In this document: positions 36,148 through 44,786 of the stretch, in pieces
Numbering within the stretch: the stretch's first letter is position 1
How the letters are laid out: every line of letters starts with the position of its first letter
Source of the DNA: JBEISR01 sp044371425
GTDB taxonomy: Bacteria > Planctomycetota > Planctomycetia > Pirellulales > Pirellulaceae
Assembly (NCBI GenBank): GCA_044371425.1
Contig: JBILTR010000001.1
Coordinates: 248,001 to 312,000, forward strand
Length of the DNA: 64,000 bases
Reading direction: 5' to 3'
Translations under genes and position numbers: made by a program
Notes under the pieces: model-generated
Databases searched by the model: none
Told to the model about the DNA's origin: nothing
The model's input: the letters and a program-made list of their open reading frames with translations, nothing else

Positions 36148-36282
36148 CCCTTGGAAACCAACCGACGCGGCGCGGTGGTCGCAAGGAAACGATCGCAACA
36201 CCAAGCCAAGATCGTTTCCCCTCCGCTCTTTGGCTCCAAACCGACTAGTTGCTCAAGTCTGCAACGGCCCATACCCTTTGCG

Positions 36283-37278
36283 TTAGCAGAGCGTATCGAC
36301 CCGCAGCGGCCTTCGTTGGGTTTGATCGTAATGGTCGACGATGATCCGGTAGGCTTCCTCGAGGTCATCGGTGAAATGAACGAATTGGCGATAATCTTCC
36401 GGCTTCAGCAGGGCCTGGAGAACGCGATCGACCGGAATGGTTTGTCGCCAGTATCGCGTATGGAGAAAGACCATGGGACTGAAAGAACCGAAAGATCGGT
36501 AGTGGTTCTGAGCGCAGTCCTGAAAGATCTCCTGGACGGTGCCGGCGCTACCAGGAGCGAACAGGACCCCTTCGTGCGCGATCTCCAGCAGCCCTTCTTC
36601 GCGAAGGGAGTTTTGAAAGTACTTCGCCAGATGGCTGGCGATGGGAGTCGAAGGTTCGTGGCCATAGTGCCAGGTCGGGATAGCCAGAGACACCCCCTTG
36701 CACCCCAGCTCCTGTTGGATCTGGAAGGCGGGAGCCAGCCATCGGCCTTTGGCTTCCAGCGTCTCCGTGTGGAAGTTTCCTTGATCATCGATCAATGGAT
36801 GGCCGGTGTGTGGGAATTCGGCGAATTGTTCCAGCAGATGGAATGATTTGGTCAGCCAGCGGTCCGACTCGCCCGAGGAAGAGGCGCCCAGATGAGCCGC
36901 TTCCATGGCACCGGGGCCACCACCTGTTGCGACCACGAAACCCTTCTGCGTGAAGCGGCGGGAGAGGCCGGCGACGAAATGGTACATCTTGTCGTTGCGG
37001 GCCAGGCGATGGCCCCCCATGATCGCCACACAGGGGCGATCCTTTAGCAACGCGTTGCGATGCAAAGTGAGGGAATGGTCGTGGAGGGCCTGCATCATGC
37101 TAGAAAAACTACTCGACGGACGCCGCGAGTCCTTTTCGATCTGGTAGTGACGGTAGATTTGCAGATCGAGCGTGTCGGCGAGGGAGGTGGGATGCAGTGG
37201 GTCGAAGCCCTGGTAGAGTTGTCGAGGGTCGTAGAGACCTTCGCGAAGCGGCTGGTAAGGAATGTCGATCCCGGTCAT
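36283..37278 (-). CDS. LOG-family Rossmann-fold protein (annotated historically as lysine decarboxylase-like)
   Basis: 331 residues from the ATG at 37278, although no strong ribosome-binding site precedes it. The first 90 residues are a family-specific extension. The core shows CVAIMGGHRLARND, the nucleotide-binding GGGPGAMEAAHLGA, and PGSAGTVQEIFQ, which corresponds to the PGGxGTxxE signature with Ser-Ala in place of Gly-x. LOG proteins release free bases from nucleoside monophosphates (cytokinin activation in plants) or have unknown nucleotide roles. A long insertion between the two motifs holds about 90 residues. It lies 101 bp downstream of the SIR2-domain gene on the same strand; the AT-rich gap probably has its own promoter. 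Confidence 0.85.
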   Translation of the reverse strand: MTGIDIPYQPLREGLYDPRQLYQGFDPLHPTSLADTLDLQIYRHYQIEKDSRRPSSSFSSMMQALHDHSLTLHRNALLKDRPCVAIMGGHRLARNDKMYHFVAGLSRRFTQKGFVVATGGGPGAMEAAHLGASSSGESDRWLTKSFHLLEQFAEFPHTGHPLIDDQGNFHTETLEAKGRWLAPAFQIQQELGCKGVSLAIPTWHYGHEPSTPIASHLAKYFQNSLREEGLLEIAHEGVLFAPGSAGTVQEIFQDCAQNHYRSFGSFSPMVFLHTRYWRQTIPVDRVLQALLKPEDYRQFVHFTDDLEEAYRIIVDHYDQTQRRPLRVDTLC

Positions 37279-37379
37279 GTTGCTTTGGGTGTCAGGCGAG
37301 TTCGGAGGAAAACAAAACGCTCTAAAAATCGTACCAACTTTGCATCTTCTCGAAAGGAACGCACCCTTTGAATTCGGCG

Positions 37380-40300
37380 TTACGGTCGTTTGCGTACATG
37401 ATTCCATGGAAAGATAAGTCGTCCTGCAACTCCGTTCATGACCGCGCGATGCAGTTGGCGATAATCGAGCGTCTTTTGGCAGTTGAGAAGTCCCTCGACG
37501 AAGCTTTGTAAACGGACCTCGTCGATCCTGGGGAATTTCCCTGAATCGTCGATCCCAAGGTTGTGTCTTGATTCTGGCCCTGGGAAATCCTGCGTCAACT
37601 GCATCCGCCAGAGGTTCACCAATTCGGATTGAGTCTCGTCGCGTTCGAATATCGCTGTGTTACTTTTCTCAAAAGGATCGGATAGAAAATGAGGAGGAAG
37701 GGGTAGATAGCAGACTTGGCAAGCGGGGTCTACCCACCGGCTCAGACGCAATTGAGTTGCTTTATCTTGGAATGTCACGCTCTGGATGGATGAAGGAACG
37801 AAGGGGATGGGAGATACTCCTTCGGACCGGCAGAGATACCACCACTGTTCGACCAGCAACTGAAGTCTGGCTTTCAGCGAGATGACGTCATGATGCTCTG
37901 TCTTGAAGTCCAGCAGCGCTAAGGTCAACGACGCGGTGGCCAGACGCACCCTCAGTTGTTCGGCGTGAATCGGGAATCGAACATCGTGGATGTTTCTTTC
38001 ATCGAGAATCGACTGAATCGCCAGCAGCCCTTGACGAATGTGATAGATCAGTCCTCCGACACGCCGAGGCGTCTCCGAGGGGTCGGTACGTCTGCGCGAG
38101 CGGCCTAACTTTTGATCGGCGCCAAGGAAATGTCGTTCCCCGGCGAGTATCAATAGCTTTTCGATGTGATAGCTTGCCTTGATGGCATGGAAGTATCGCC
38201 ACACCAAAGCATACCGAGGAGCCTGGAGCATGTCTCGATAGCATCGCGACAGGTGCACGGACGCGCTTTTCAGCTTGGCATGACTTCGCTCCAGGTCCTG
38301 ACGCAGAAACTGTTCTGGCGGTGAACTCTTGGTGTCCCCGATGCGCGGCTGTTGCATCAACTTGAAATAGTACTTCAAGCAAGCTTCCGCATTGATCAGA
38401 TGAGCGATTGCGCGCACGATGGCATTCTCTTCGCCCATGCCTTCCTTGGCGAAGGAGGTATCGCGAAATGCTTCCTTGAACAGTTGCTGCCACGGCGCTT
38501 CCTCGGATCGGTCCGAATCGGACAACATGGCTTTTGAAATCCGAAGTCTCGCCGAAAGGATGGAAAAAAGGGACCGATAGGGTACTAGGAGGCTACGATC
38601 GGCAGTCACCTCCAGGAGTGGATTTCGAATACTGGTGACGTCGGCGGATTCGTTCTGTGTGTGATCGATTTTCCTCTGGATCGCATCCAGGCATACATCA
38701 ATTCCCTCTGCACTAACCGAAGGGCCTGAATGCGAAACGACGAGCTTTTCTTTGTTTTTATGTATTGCAGGAGCGATATCGGAATCGCTGGCTAGATATC
38801 GCTCGATTTCGATGTAGCTATGTCGGAGCGATTCCTCCGTCGATTTCTGGGCGCCCTTCTTAGGATCTTTCAAAGAAATTGAAAGCTTGGCGGCATCTTT
38901 CACATACTTCGCCTGATGTCGTGAGCCGCCAAAAAACTGATGCCAGAACTCACCGACTTTCGAGTCCACTTCGCCATTGCTCTTCAGAGTCCTGGCCAGA
39001 TCGCTGCAGACGGGACTAGCCTGGCTACCGTGGAGTCGCTTTACCTTTTCTGCCAGATCGGAACGGACAGTCCTGAATGCGCTGAAGTCCCCTCGCTCAT
39101 AATTGACTCGCGATTGAGTCTCTCCCACCGCCGCGATAGCCTGCACCACCAATTCAACCAAGTTCCTCTCGGCTCGGTTCGTCGTGGAGGTATCGACTAC
39201 TTTCGAGCTGATGGTTTGGGATTCGGTGTCATCGGTACAGAAATCGAACTTGATCAGTGTCGAGCACCAGAGATTCAGAAGATCGGGGGACAGCGAATTC
39301 CGCAGTTCTCGTTCATTGCTTCTCCAGCCTTGCGTGAATCCGCGAATCGATCGCTCGCGGATGCCGTGCAGTATGGCCAGCATGCCAGCTTTCCGGTCGT
39401 CTCTCTCCGAACTGAGAAGGCTCAAGAAGTCACTCCATTCTTTCCCAAACGCATTCCCGAAGCATCGACAGAAAAGGGAGAGCGTGCGGTCGGTGGCTTG
39501 CCGGCTACTAGGTTCCGTGCAGACTGGTAGATCCTTCTCCTCCAGTTTTTCGACCAGATTGGACAAAACCAGCATGTAGCGAAGCGAAGAAATCCTGTGG
39601 TATGCATATTCAAAGAAGGCGAAGCCATCTTTCGATGGGATGTAGAGTCGGAAGAAGTAACAGCGGCAAATTCGGTCGTGCAGGGTCGCCGCGATCAGCA
39701 GTTGAGTGAAGGCGGCATTTAGGAGGGGGGTGCGTTGGGATTTTTTCAGGTTTCTACCAGCAATCCAATCCGCGATCCCATCCTCGTCAGTCAGTCGGGT
39801 GTTGTAGTCATAGATGCGATCGCGAAGTGGCCGGTCGAACCAGATGCCCGATTCCGTAGCGCGAATATGCGGAAACGGATTTCCTGTTCCACGGTCGCGA
39901 TCTCGCAGGAAACCTGGCATGCCATTGACTGCCCGAAGAAGCGGAATCAGATCGTCCTTGGGCGATTTGTCTTCCACGGATTCCAGCGATCGAACCAAGG
40001 CGTCAAATACCTCCTGCAGGCCGACTGCAACACGAGTGCGTCGATGGCAGGCAAGAACCATGCAGCCGATGGATCGAACAAATCCAGCTTCATCAGGCCG
40101 TAAATCGTTAGCTTCGCTGAGTATTGGGAAAAGCAGCGGAGGAACTTCCTTGTCTTCGCAAGGGAGAGTTTCGGGATTCTGGAGACATGGATGCCACTGG
40201 GCGCCGCTTAAAGTGATTCGGTGATCGGGGGCGATGCCGCCCGAAAGGCGTGTCTCCAGTTTTTCTTTCAGTCCATTCCAAGGAGCCAGTTGCTCTGTTT

Positions 40301-42338
40301 CGAATCGATTCTTTTCTTCCGATTGCGATCCTTGCCTCGGAAAATAGTGTCTGGGATAGGGGTATTCGGAGTGGAACAGAAGAACTGAATCGCCGAACTT
40401 CCAGTTCTTTTCATTCAACTTGATTAGCTCGTCCATGAACTCCACAAGCAAACTTCGTTCGTGCGCCATTTCGTCGCTCACTTGGTTCTGTTTGCGAGAG
40501 ACACCATGGTGGGTCGTCACTTGCCACGTGAACGCATCCAGACCGCAGATTGCGAGCACATAACGCGATCGCTTCAGCCCGCGGAAGACTCTTCGGGCCG
40601 CTCGTTTCATATCGGAATCGACGTCCTCTCGCGTGGTGTTTGCAGCTTCCGATGTAGCTGATTGGCGGGTGTCTTTGCTGATCGACGCCAGGAAGGGATA
40701 GAGATTCGAATCCCTTTTTCGCATCTGGTCGAGGATCTCAGCAATCACCTGGGTCGCGGAATAGAACTCCTCCAAATCGATCCAGATACGGGTGTAGGCC
40801 AGAGGGAGACTGCGCAGGGTTTCCAGCAGCATCACGGAGGTTACGGATGGAGCTTTCGATTCACCAGACGGCGGGAAAATCAGAATTCTTGGATTGCCCA
40901 CCAGCTCCCAATTCGTTGTGGTTTCCCTGTCGGGGATGACGTCCGGGATGTTGATCTTGACGCGATAGGGAGAACGGCCGGGGGGATAGCGATTGGTCAA
41001 CGCACAGAAAAGGGAATTCAATGACTGACCGATTTCGTAGGTCTTGTAGGTCTTCAGATTCGATTTCGATTGTTCGTCTAGGTTGAGAATCCTGGCTGAT
41101 GGAGCATCGGCGCTCTCGGCTCTCTGCATCCATACCGCCGTTGCCCCCTTGGGGCTTTCACCCAAAAGTCCCCCAAGCAGGTCTCTCAGGCGTCGATCAC
41201 CACCGGAACATCCCATGATGAGGATCAGTGGGTTCTGGCCGGCAAGATCCTTGAAAGACGTGTGGTATTGTTCCGTCAGCTTATAGTCAACCCGCTCATC
41301 GACCAGGATGTTGTGCGTGCTGCCATGCATTTTGATCACAGCGACGTTTTCATCTAGATGGACGCGGGAAGGGAGTGTCGAACCATGCTCCATCGAAAAA
41401 AGCCGATGCGGCACCTCTTCCTTGCTCAGCGCCATTTCGATGAGGTGATCGAAGTTGTAGGTGAAGATGGTTTTGATGTTTAGAAGTTGCGTCAGATGTG
41501 CGAGAAAAATGTGGGAATTGCTCGGGACGCGATCTTTCGCCAGCCGCGCAAACAGGGCATCGATCAATTCCTGTTTGAATCCAGAGACATGGCGCAGGAG
41601 TGGCTTCCAGTCGCCTGTGATCTGATAGAGCAAGCTATCGTACTCGTGGTAGGGGTTCCCTATTTTGCCCAAAGACTGAAGGAGCCCTGCCAACGCATCC
41701 TCCATCGTTTTGGGTTTGCCGAGATCATTTCCTGAGTTCGCTGCAGTCCAGAGAGTTTTCAGGAATTCCGCATGATCTCCATTGGATTTCCTTTTTGATT
41801 GGGCGTCGGCAAGCTGTTTGAGCCGCAGCCAGCGTTTCATCAGCGTTGCAAACTGAATTTTTTCGAAAGCTTTGTGGCCGACAGGATTGATGATGCATGC
41901 CAGATTGTTCAATTCCTCATGGATCGCTAGTTGAAGCGGTGAGGAGTTCTCGCCAAGGAGAGCTGCTGCGTCCGCAAACATCTTGCTCCGCATGATCTCC
42001 GACCTCTGAGACAGTCCGTCGGCAACGTCAGCGTTCAATTGGAATCGATCAGGCCACCCGAATGCTTCCAGATATTGATCTGGGTTGTTGTAGTAAAGAT
42101 TCGGATTGAAGCCGTACAACTCTTTGCAGGAGGCGGGGCCGTAGAGACTGTGTCGAAGGTAGCATTTCAGCTTGGCGATGTATCGAACAATCGAGGCCAG
42201 CGTCGGCATCCCCGAGTCGGCCGAGAAACCAGCTCCGATCAGCGGGACAATAGGTCGGTTGCTATACCAAGCATCGCGGATAATCTGGTGGAAGGCAGCT
42301 GTTTCCAATACATTTGACTCGTTTGACATCGGGAGCAT
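37380..42338 (-). CDS. 1652-residue SIR2-domain protein with degenerate STAND-like region; candidate anti-phage protein
   Basis: The N-terminal SIR2-type domain spans about residues 25-410: GAGFSADSGMP at 35-45 (NAD loop), TYNFDH at 293-298 with Asn295, KMHGS with His338, and GCSGGDRRLRDLL at 376-388. A helical insert of about 170 residues splits it. Residues 430-700 follow the order of a STAND/NACHT NTPase: strand RILIFPPSGESKAPS at 484-498 in the Walker A place, YVLAICGLDAF at 593-603 in the Walker B place, and SVLLFHSEYP at 651-660 in the sensor place. Each lacks the canonical key residue. Residues 700-1652 are mostly helical with no recognised domain. SIR2 domains of this class hydrolyse NAD in bacterial defence proteins (DSR, Thoeris ThsA, Avs5). 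The gene is AT-richer than its flanks. Start: ATG at 42338 or 42329. Confidence 0.8.
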   Translation of the reverse strand: MLPMSNESNVLETAAFHQIIRDAWYSNRPIVPLIGAGFSADSGMPTLASIVRYIAKLKCYLRHSLYGPASCKELYGFNPNLYYNNPDQYLEAFGWPDRFQLNADVADGLSQRSEIMRSKMFADAAALLGENSSPLQLAIHEELNNLACIINPVGHKAFEKIQFATLMKRWLRLKQLADAQSKRKSNGDHAEFLKTLWTAANSGNDLGKPKTMEDALAGLLQSLGKIGNPYHEYDSLLYQITGDWKPLLRHVSGFKQELIDALFARLAKDRVPSNSHIFLAHLTQLLNIKTIFTYNFDHLIEMALSKEEVPHRLFSMEHGSTLPSRVHLDENVAVIKMHGSTHNILVDERVDYKLTEQYHTSFKDLAGQNPLILIMGCSGGDRRLRDLLGGLLGESPKGATAVWMQRAESADAPSARILNLDEQSKSNLKTYKTYEIGQSLNSLFCALTNRYPPGRSPYRVKINIPDVIPDRETTTNWELVGNPRILIFPPSGESKAPSVTSVMLLETLRSLPLAYTRIWIDLEEFYSATQVIAEILDQMRKRDSNLYPFLASISKDTRQSATSEAANTTREDVDSDMKRAARRVFRGLKRSRYVLAICGLDAFTWQVTTHHGVSRKQNQVSDEMAHERSLLVEFMDELIKLNEKNWKFGDSVLLFHSEYPYPRHYFPRQGSQSEEKNRFETEQLAPWNGLKEKLETRLSGGIAPDHRITLSGAQWHPCLQNPETLPCEDKEVPPLLFPILSEANDLRPDEAGFVRSIGCMVLACHRRTRVAVGLQEVFDALVRSLESVEDKSPKDDLIPLLRAVNGMPGFLRDRDRGTGNPFPHIRATESGIWFDRPLRDRIYDYNTRLTDEDGIADWIAGRNLKKSQRTPLLNAAFTQLLIAATLHDRICRCYFFRLYIPSKDGFAFFEYAYHRISSLRYMLVLSNLVEKLEEKDLPVCTEPSSRQATDRTLSLFCRCFGNAFGKEWSDFLSLLSSERDDRKAGMLAILHGIRERSIRGFTQGWRSNERELRNSLSPDLLNLWCSTLIKFDFCTDDTESQTISSKVVDTSTTNRAERNLVELVVQAIAAVGETQSRVNYERGDFSAFRTVRSDLAEKVKRLHGSQASPVCSDLARTLKSNGEVDSKVGEFWHQFFGGSRHQAKYVKDAAKLSISLKDPKKGAQKSTEESLRHSYIEIERYLASDSDIAPAIHKNKEKLVVSHSGPSVSAEGIDVCLDAIQRKIDHTQNESADVTSIRNPLLEVTADRSLLVPYRSLFSILSARLRISKAMLSDSDRSEEAPWQQLFKEAFRDTSFAKEGMGEENAIVRAIAHLINAEACLKYYFKLMQQPRIGDTKSSPPEQFLRQDLERSHAKLKSASVHLSRCYRDMLQAPRYALVWRYFHAIKASYHIEKLLILAGERHFLGADQKLGRSRRRTDPSETPRRVGGLIYHIRQGLLAIQSILDERNIHDVRFPIHAEQLRVRLATASLTLALLDFKTEHHDVISLKARLQLLVEQWWYLCRSEGVSPIPFVPSSIQSVTFQDKATQLRLSRWVDPACQVCYLPLPPHFLSDPFEKSNTAIFERDETQSELVNLWRMQLTQDFPGPESRHNLGIDDSGKFPRIDEVRLQSFVEGLLNCQKTLDYRQLHRAVMNGVAGRLIFPWNHVRKRP

Positions 42339-42566
42339 CTCGAGTTCAAGGGGAATACAAGATGTGGCGGCAGGAAAAGAGTTCAGTCGATATTCTCCTG
42401 CACTCTAATTCGAACCACTTCCCCTTGGCAAAAAAGTGATCCGAATGATCTATTGATTCGATTCCCACCCCTCTTGGCAGCATCATGAAAGATCTTGGTC
42501 TGCGGCAGGATTCGACGTGGATGGGCCTGTGCAGGTGGGGTGCGATTGGCAAGCTAGGAGAGAGGA
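42339..42566. other. Divergent promoter region of the SIR2-type and zinc-ribbon genes
   Basis: 228 bp, AT-richer than the following genes. TTGGCA at 42425-42430 resembles a -35 element for the plus-strand gene, but the nearest -10-like TATTGA is 20 bp further on, so it is weak. No promoter for the SIR2 gene can be named. Confidence 0.35.
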
Positions 42567-42824
42567 ATGAGTGACCAACCGGAAACCGAGTCGGAAAAAA
42601 AGTTTTCGGGCTGTCAGGGGAAAGGTCAACCACCGATTCCAGCCGAACCGATGTCGAAAATGGGTCGTGCGCTGGAGTTGGATGGGGGCAGAGCGGGCAT
42701 TGGAGCGAACGGGGAGCCGTGCTGTCCGATCTGCGGAGGGCCGCTGATGGAGATTCGGGCAAAGAAGCATTGCCAGCGCTGCCATGCGATCTGCGAGACC
42801 TGTTGCGAGGGTGGTCCGATGTGA
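42567..42824 (+). CDS. Small zinc-ribbon protein
   Basis: 85 residues. The first half is charged and probably disordered. The second half has CCPICGG, then HCQRCH, then CETCCEGG: eight Cys with several CxxC pairs, suited to bind one or two zinc ions. The ATG at 42567 has AGGAG six bases upstream. Short proteins ending in a CHxICxxCCEGG-like motif recur in planctomycetes; their function is unknown to me. It sits 111 bp before nagB on the same strand and diverges from the SIR2-domain gene. Confidence 0.7.
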   Translation: MSDQPETESEKKFSGCQGKGQPPIPAEPMSKMGRALELDGGRAGIGANGEPCCPICGGPLMEIRAKKHCQRCHAICETCCEGGPM

Positions 42825-42935
42825 GCCGCGATGGTGGTCGCTGGACCGGGATTGCATCCCGTGACACAATGATCTCCCCTCGTTCAAACCAAGGCTTTTA
42901 GGTCGATCCGTCGGATTCCTGCGCAGGGGGTCAGC

Positions 42936-43727
42936 ATGCGTGTGGTGGTGTTGGAGGATGAATCTAGAGTAGCCGACGCCGTCGCGACGCATTTCGCATT
43001 GCTGATTCGGCGCAAACCCGACGCCGTGCTTGGGTTGGCCACTGGGGGAACGCCAGTGGGAGCCTATCAGCGGTTGATTGAACTGCATCGTCGCCAAGGG
43101 CTCTCCTTTCGCCAGATCAGCACCTTTAATCTCGATGAATACCTGGGGTTGGATGAAGATCATCCGCAGAGCTATCGGCGGTTCATGAACGAGCAGCTGT
43201 TCGATGCGATCGATATCGACAAACGTCGGACGCGAGTGCCACCTGGCCGCCCCGACGATATTCGAATCGCTTGCCAAAAGTACGAAGACGAGATCGTCGC
43301 CGCCGGAGGCATCGATCTCCAGTTGCTTGGGATCGGACGCGACGGGCATATCGCATTCAACGAACCAGGTTCATCGCTGGCCAGTCGTACGCGCTGCTCC
43401 ACGTTGGCTGCCACCACCATCCTGGACAACGCCCGCTTTTTCGGTTCCGAGGATCTGGTGCCACGCGCGGCGCTGACCATGGGGATTGGAACCATCCTGG
43501 AAGCCAAGCAAATCGTCCTCATGGCCACAGGAGCTGGGAAGGCGGAAGCGATCGCTGGGAGCATCGAAGGCCCCGTTTCGTCGCGGGTTCCCGGGTCGGC
43601 CCTGCAGTTGCACCCCGCCGTGGTCGTCTATCTGGATGCCGCAGCGGCTCACCGATTGGAATATCTCGAGTATTATTTAGAGTCGGAACGGACCCACCGG
43701 TCGCTGGGCATTTCGCCTTTCCCTTGA
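42936..43727 (+). CDS. nagB: Glucosamine-6-phosphate deaminase
   Basis: 263 residues, the usual length. The enzyme converts glucosamine-6-phosphate to fructose-6-phosphate and ammonia, the last step of amino sugar catabolism. Visible motifs are LGLATGGTPVGAYQRL (phosphate-binding), TFNLDEYLGL (the Asp that acts as proton acceptor), and GIGRDGHIAFNEPGSS (ring-opening His, with the Asp and Glu of the catalytic relay). TMGIGTILEA and LMATGAGKAEA complete the fold. The ATG at 42936 follows an AGGGGG ribosome-binding site. The rhomboid gene starts 15 bp after the stop, so the two are probably co-transcribed, though their functions are not linked. Confidence 0.94.
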   Translation: MRVVVLEDESRVADAVATHFALLIRRKPDAVLGLATGGTPVGAYQRLIELHRRQGLSFRQISTFNLDEYLGLDEDHPQSYRRFMNEQLFDAIDIDKRRTRVPPGRPDDIRIACQKYEDEIVAAGGIDLQLLGIGRDGHIAFNEPGSSLASRTRCSTLAATTILDNARFFGSEDLVPRAALTMGIGTILEAKQIVLMATGAGKAEAIAGSIEGPVSSRVPGSALQLHPAVVVYLDAAAAHRLEYLEYYLESERTHRSLGISPFP

Positions 43728-43742
43728 TCCAGAAAAGACCCT

Positions 43743-44693
43743 ATGCGTTTCCTCGGAACTATCGAAGGTCAGAAATCGACGGAGTCGTTGGTTGCGTTCC
43801 TGCTGACCGAAGGGATCAGCGCCCACGTCGAAAAACTGCAGGACTCCCAGGATCGCTGGGAAGTTTGGGTCCGAGAAGAAGAAAAGCTGGCCGATGCGCG
43901 AGGCACATTCGAGCAGTTTCTCGCCAATCCAAGCGATCCACGTTACGCGGCCGCTCTCGGTAAAGCACGCGAAATCCGCGAAGAGCGGGAGGCGAGAGCC
44001 AAGGCGGCTAGAGATCGCATCCAGTCAGGCGGACCTTCGGTCTTCAGGCCTGCTGCGGCCAATCCCCCCTTCACCCGAATGCTGGTGATCCTCTGCATCT
44101 TGGTGACCCTGGTCTCCGGGTTCTCCTCCCCCTCTCAGGGCAATCGTCTGGGCAACATGATCGTCGATGAACTGAAGTTCGTCGACATGCGAGATTACGC
44201 AAAAAGCGGCGATCCAGCGATCAGCATCAAGCAGGGGGAAGGCTGGCGACTGTTGACGCCCGTTTTCCTCCACGGAAATCCACTCCACCTGATCCTCAAC
44301 GTGCTGATGCTCTTCTTTCTCGGCAGGATTGTCGAATCGGTCGAAGGCACCCGCCGCTTCGGTTGGATGTTCCTTCTGATCGCCATCGGTTCCAACCTGC
44401 TGCAGGGACTGATGCCCAAAGAGTGGTTTGGAAGCCCGAACTTCGTCGGCATCTCGGGGGTCGTCTATGGGCTCTTTGGATTCATCTGGATCAAGTCGAC
44501 GTACCGGCCAGACCGAATCCCTCAGCTGTCGCCACTGAGCATCGTCTTTCTCCTAGCGTGGCTTGCCATCGGCTTTCTCGGCGATTCCGGCGGGGCCCCC
44601 ATGGCCAATCTGTCTCACCTAGGCGGACTGTTGATCGGCATGGGCCTGGGTTGGTTGGGGCGGGACTGGAGCCCCCCCTCGACCGTACGCTGA
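43743..44693 (+). CDS. Rhomboid family intramembrane serine protease, GlpG-like
   Basis: 316 residues. Residues 1-75 resemble the cytoplasmic N-terminal domain of GlpG, ending with the typical FLANPSDPRY. A charged helix (residues 72-95) links to the membrane domain. Six or so membrane segments lie between residues 110 and 310. The catalytic dyad is complete: Ser238 in GISG on the fourth helix and His292 in LSHLGG on the sixth. An additional conserved His/Asn pair is in HGNPLHLILN. It cleaves membrane-protein helices within the bilayer; substrates are unknown. It follows nagB closely. Confidence 0.92.
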   Translation: MRFLGTIEGQKSTESLVAFLLTEGISAHVEKLQDSQDRWEVWVREEEKLADARGTFEQFLANPSDPRYAAALGKAREIREEREARAKAARDRIQSGGPSVFRPAAANPPFTRMLVILCILVTLVSGFSSPSQGNRLGNMIVDELKFVDMRDYAKSGDPAISIKQGEGWRLLTPVFLHGNPLHLILNVLMLFFLGRIVESVEGTRRFGWMFLLIAIGSNLLQGLMPKEWFGSPNFVGISGVVYGLFGFIWIKSTYRPDRIPQLSPLSIVFLLAWLAIGFLGDSGGAPMANLSHLGGLLIGMGLGWLGRDWSPPSTVR

Positions 44694-44786
44694 CGTCCTC
44701 CAGGGGCTTGATGTTCGAAAGAAATCAAGCCATCCGTTCAGGGCCTTGATCCCATTCCACCAACTCAAGTTTGGCCGGTCATCATC

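Noticed and set aside
36283..37278. LOG-family protein as lysine decarboxylase
   Set aside because: The old family name is misleading; GGGPGAMEA and the PGxxGTxxE-type motif mark a LOG nucleotide-binding fold, and no PLP-binding lysine motif is present.
36283..42338. SIR2-type gene plus LOG-family gene as a Thoeris system
   Set aside because: No TIR-domain ThsB is present, the SIR2 protein has no SLOG domain in the ThsA position that I can see, and the LOG protein is of the ordinary enzyme type.
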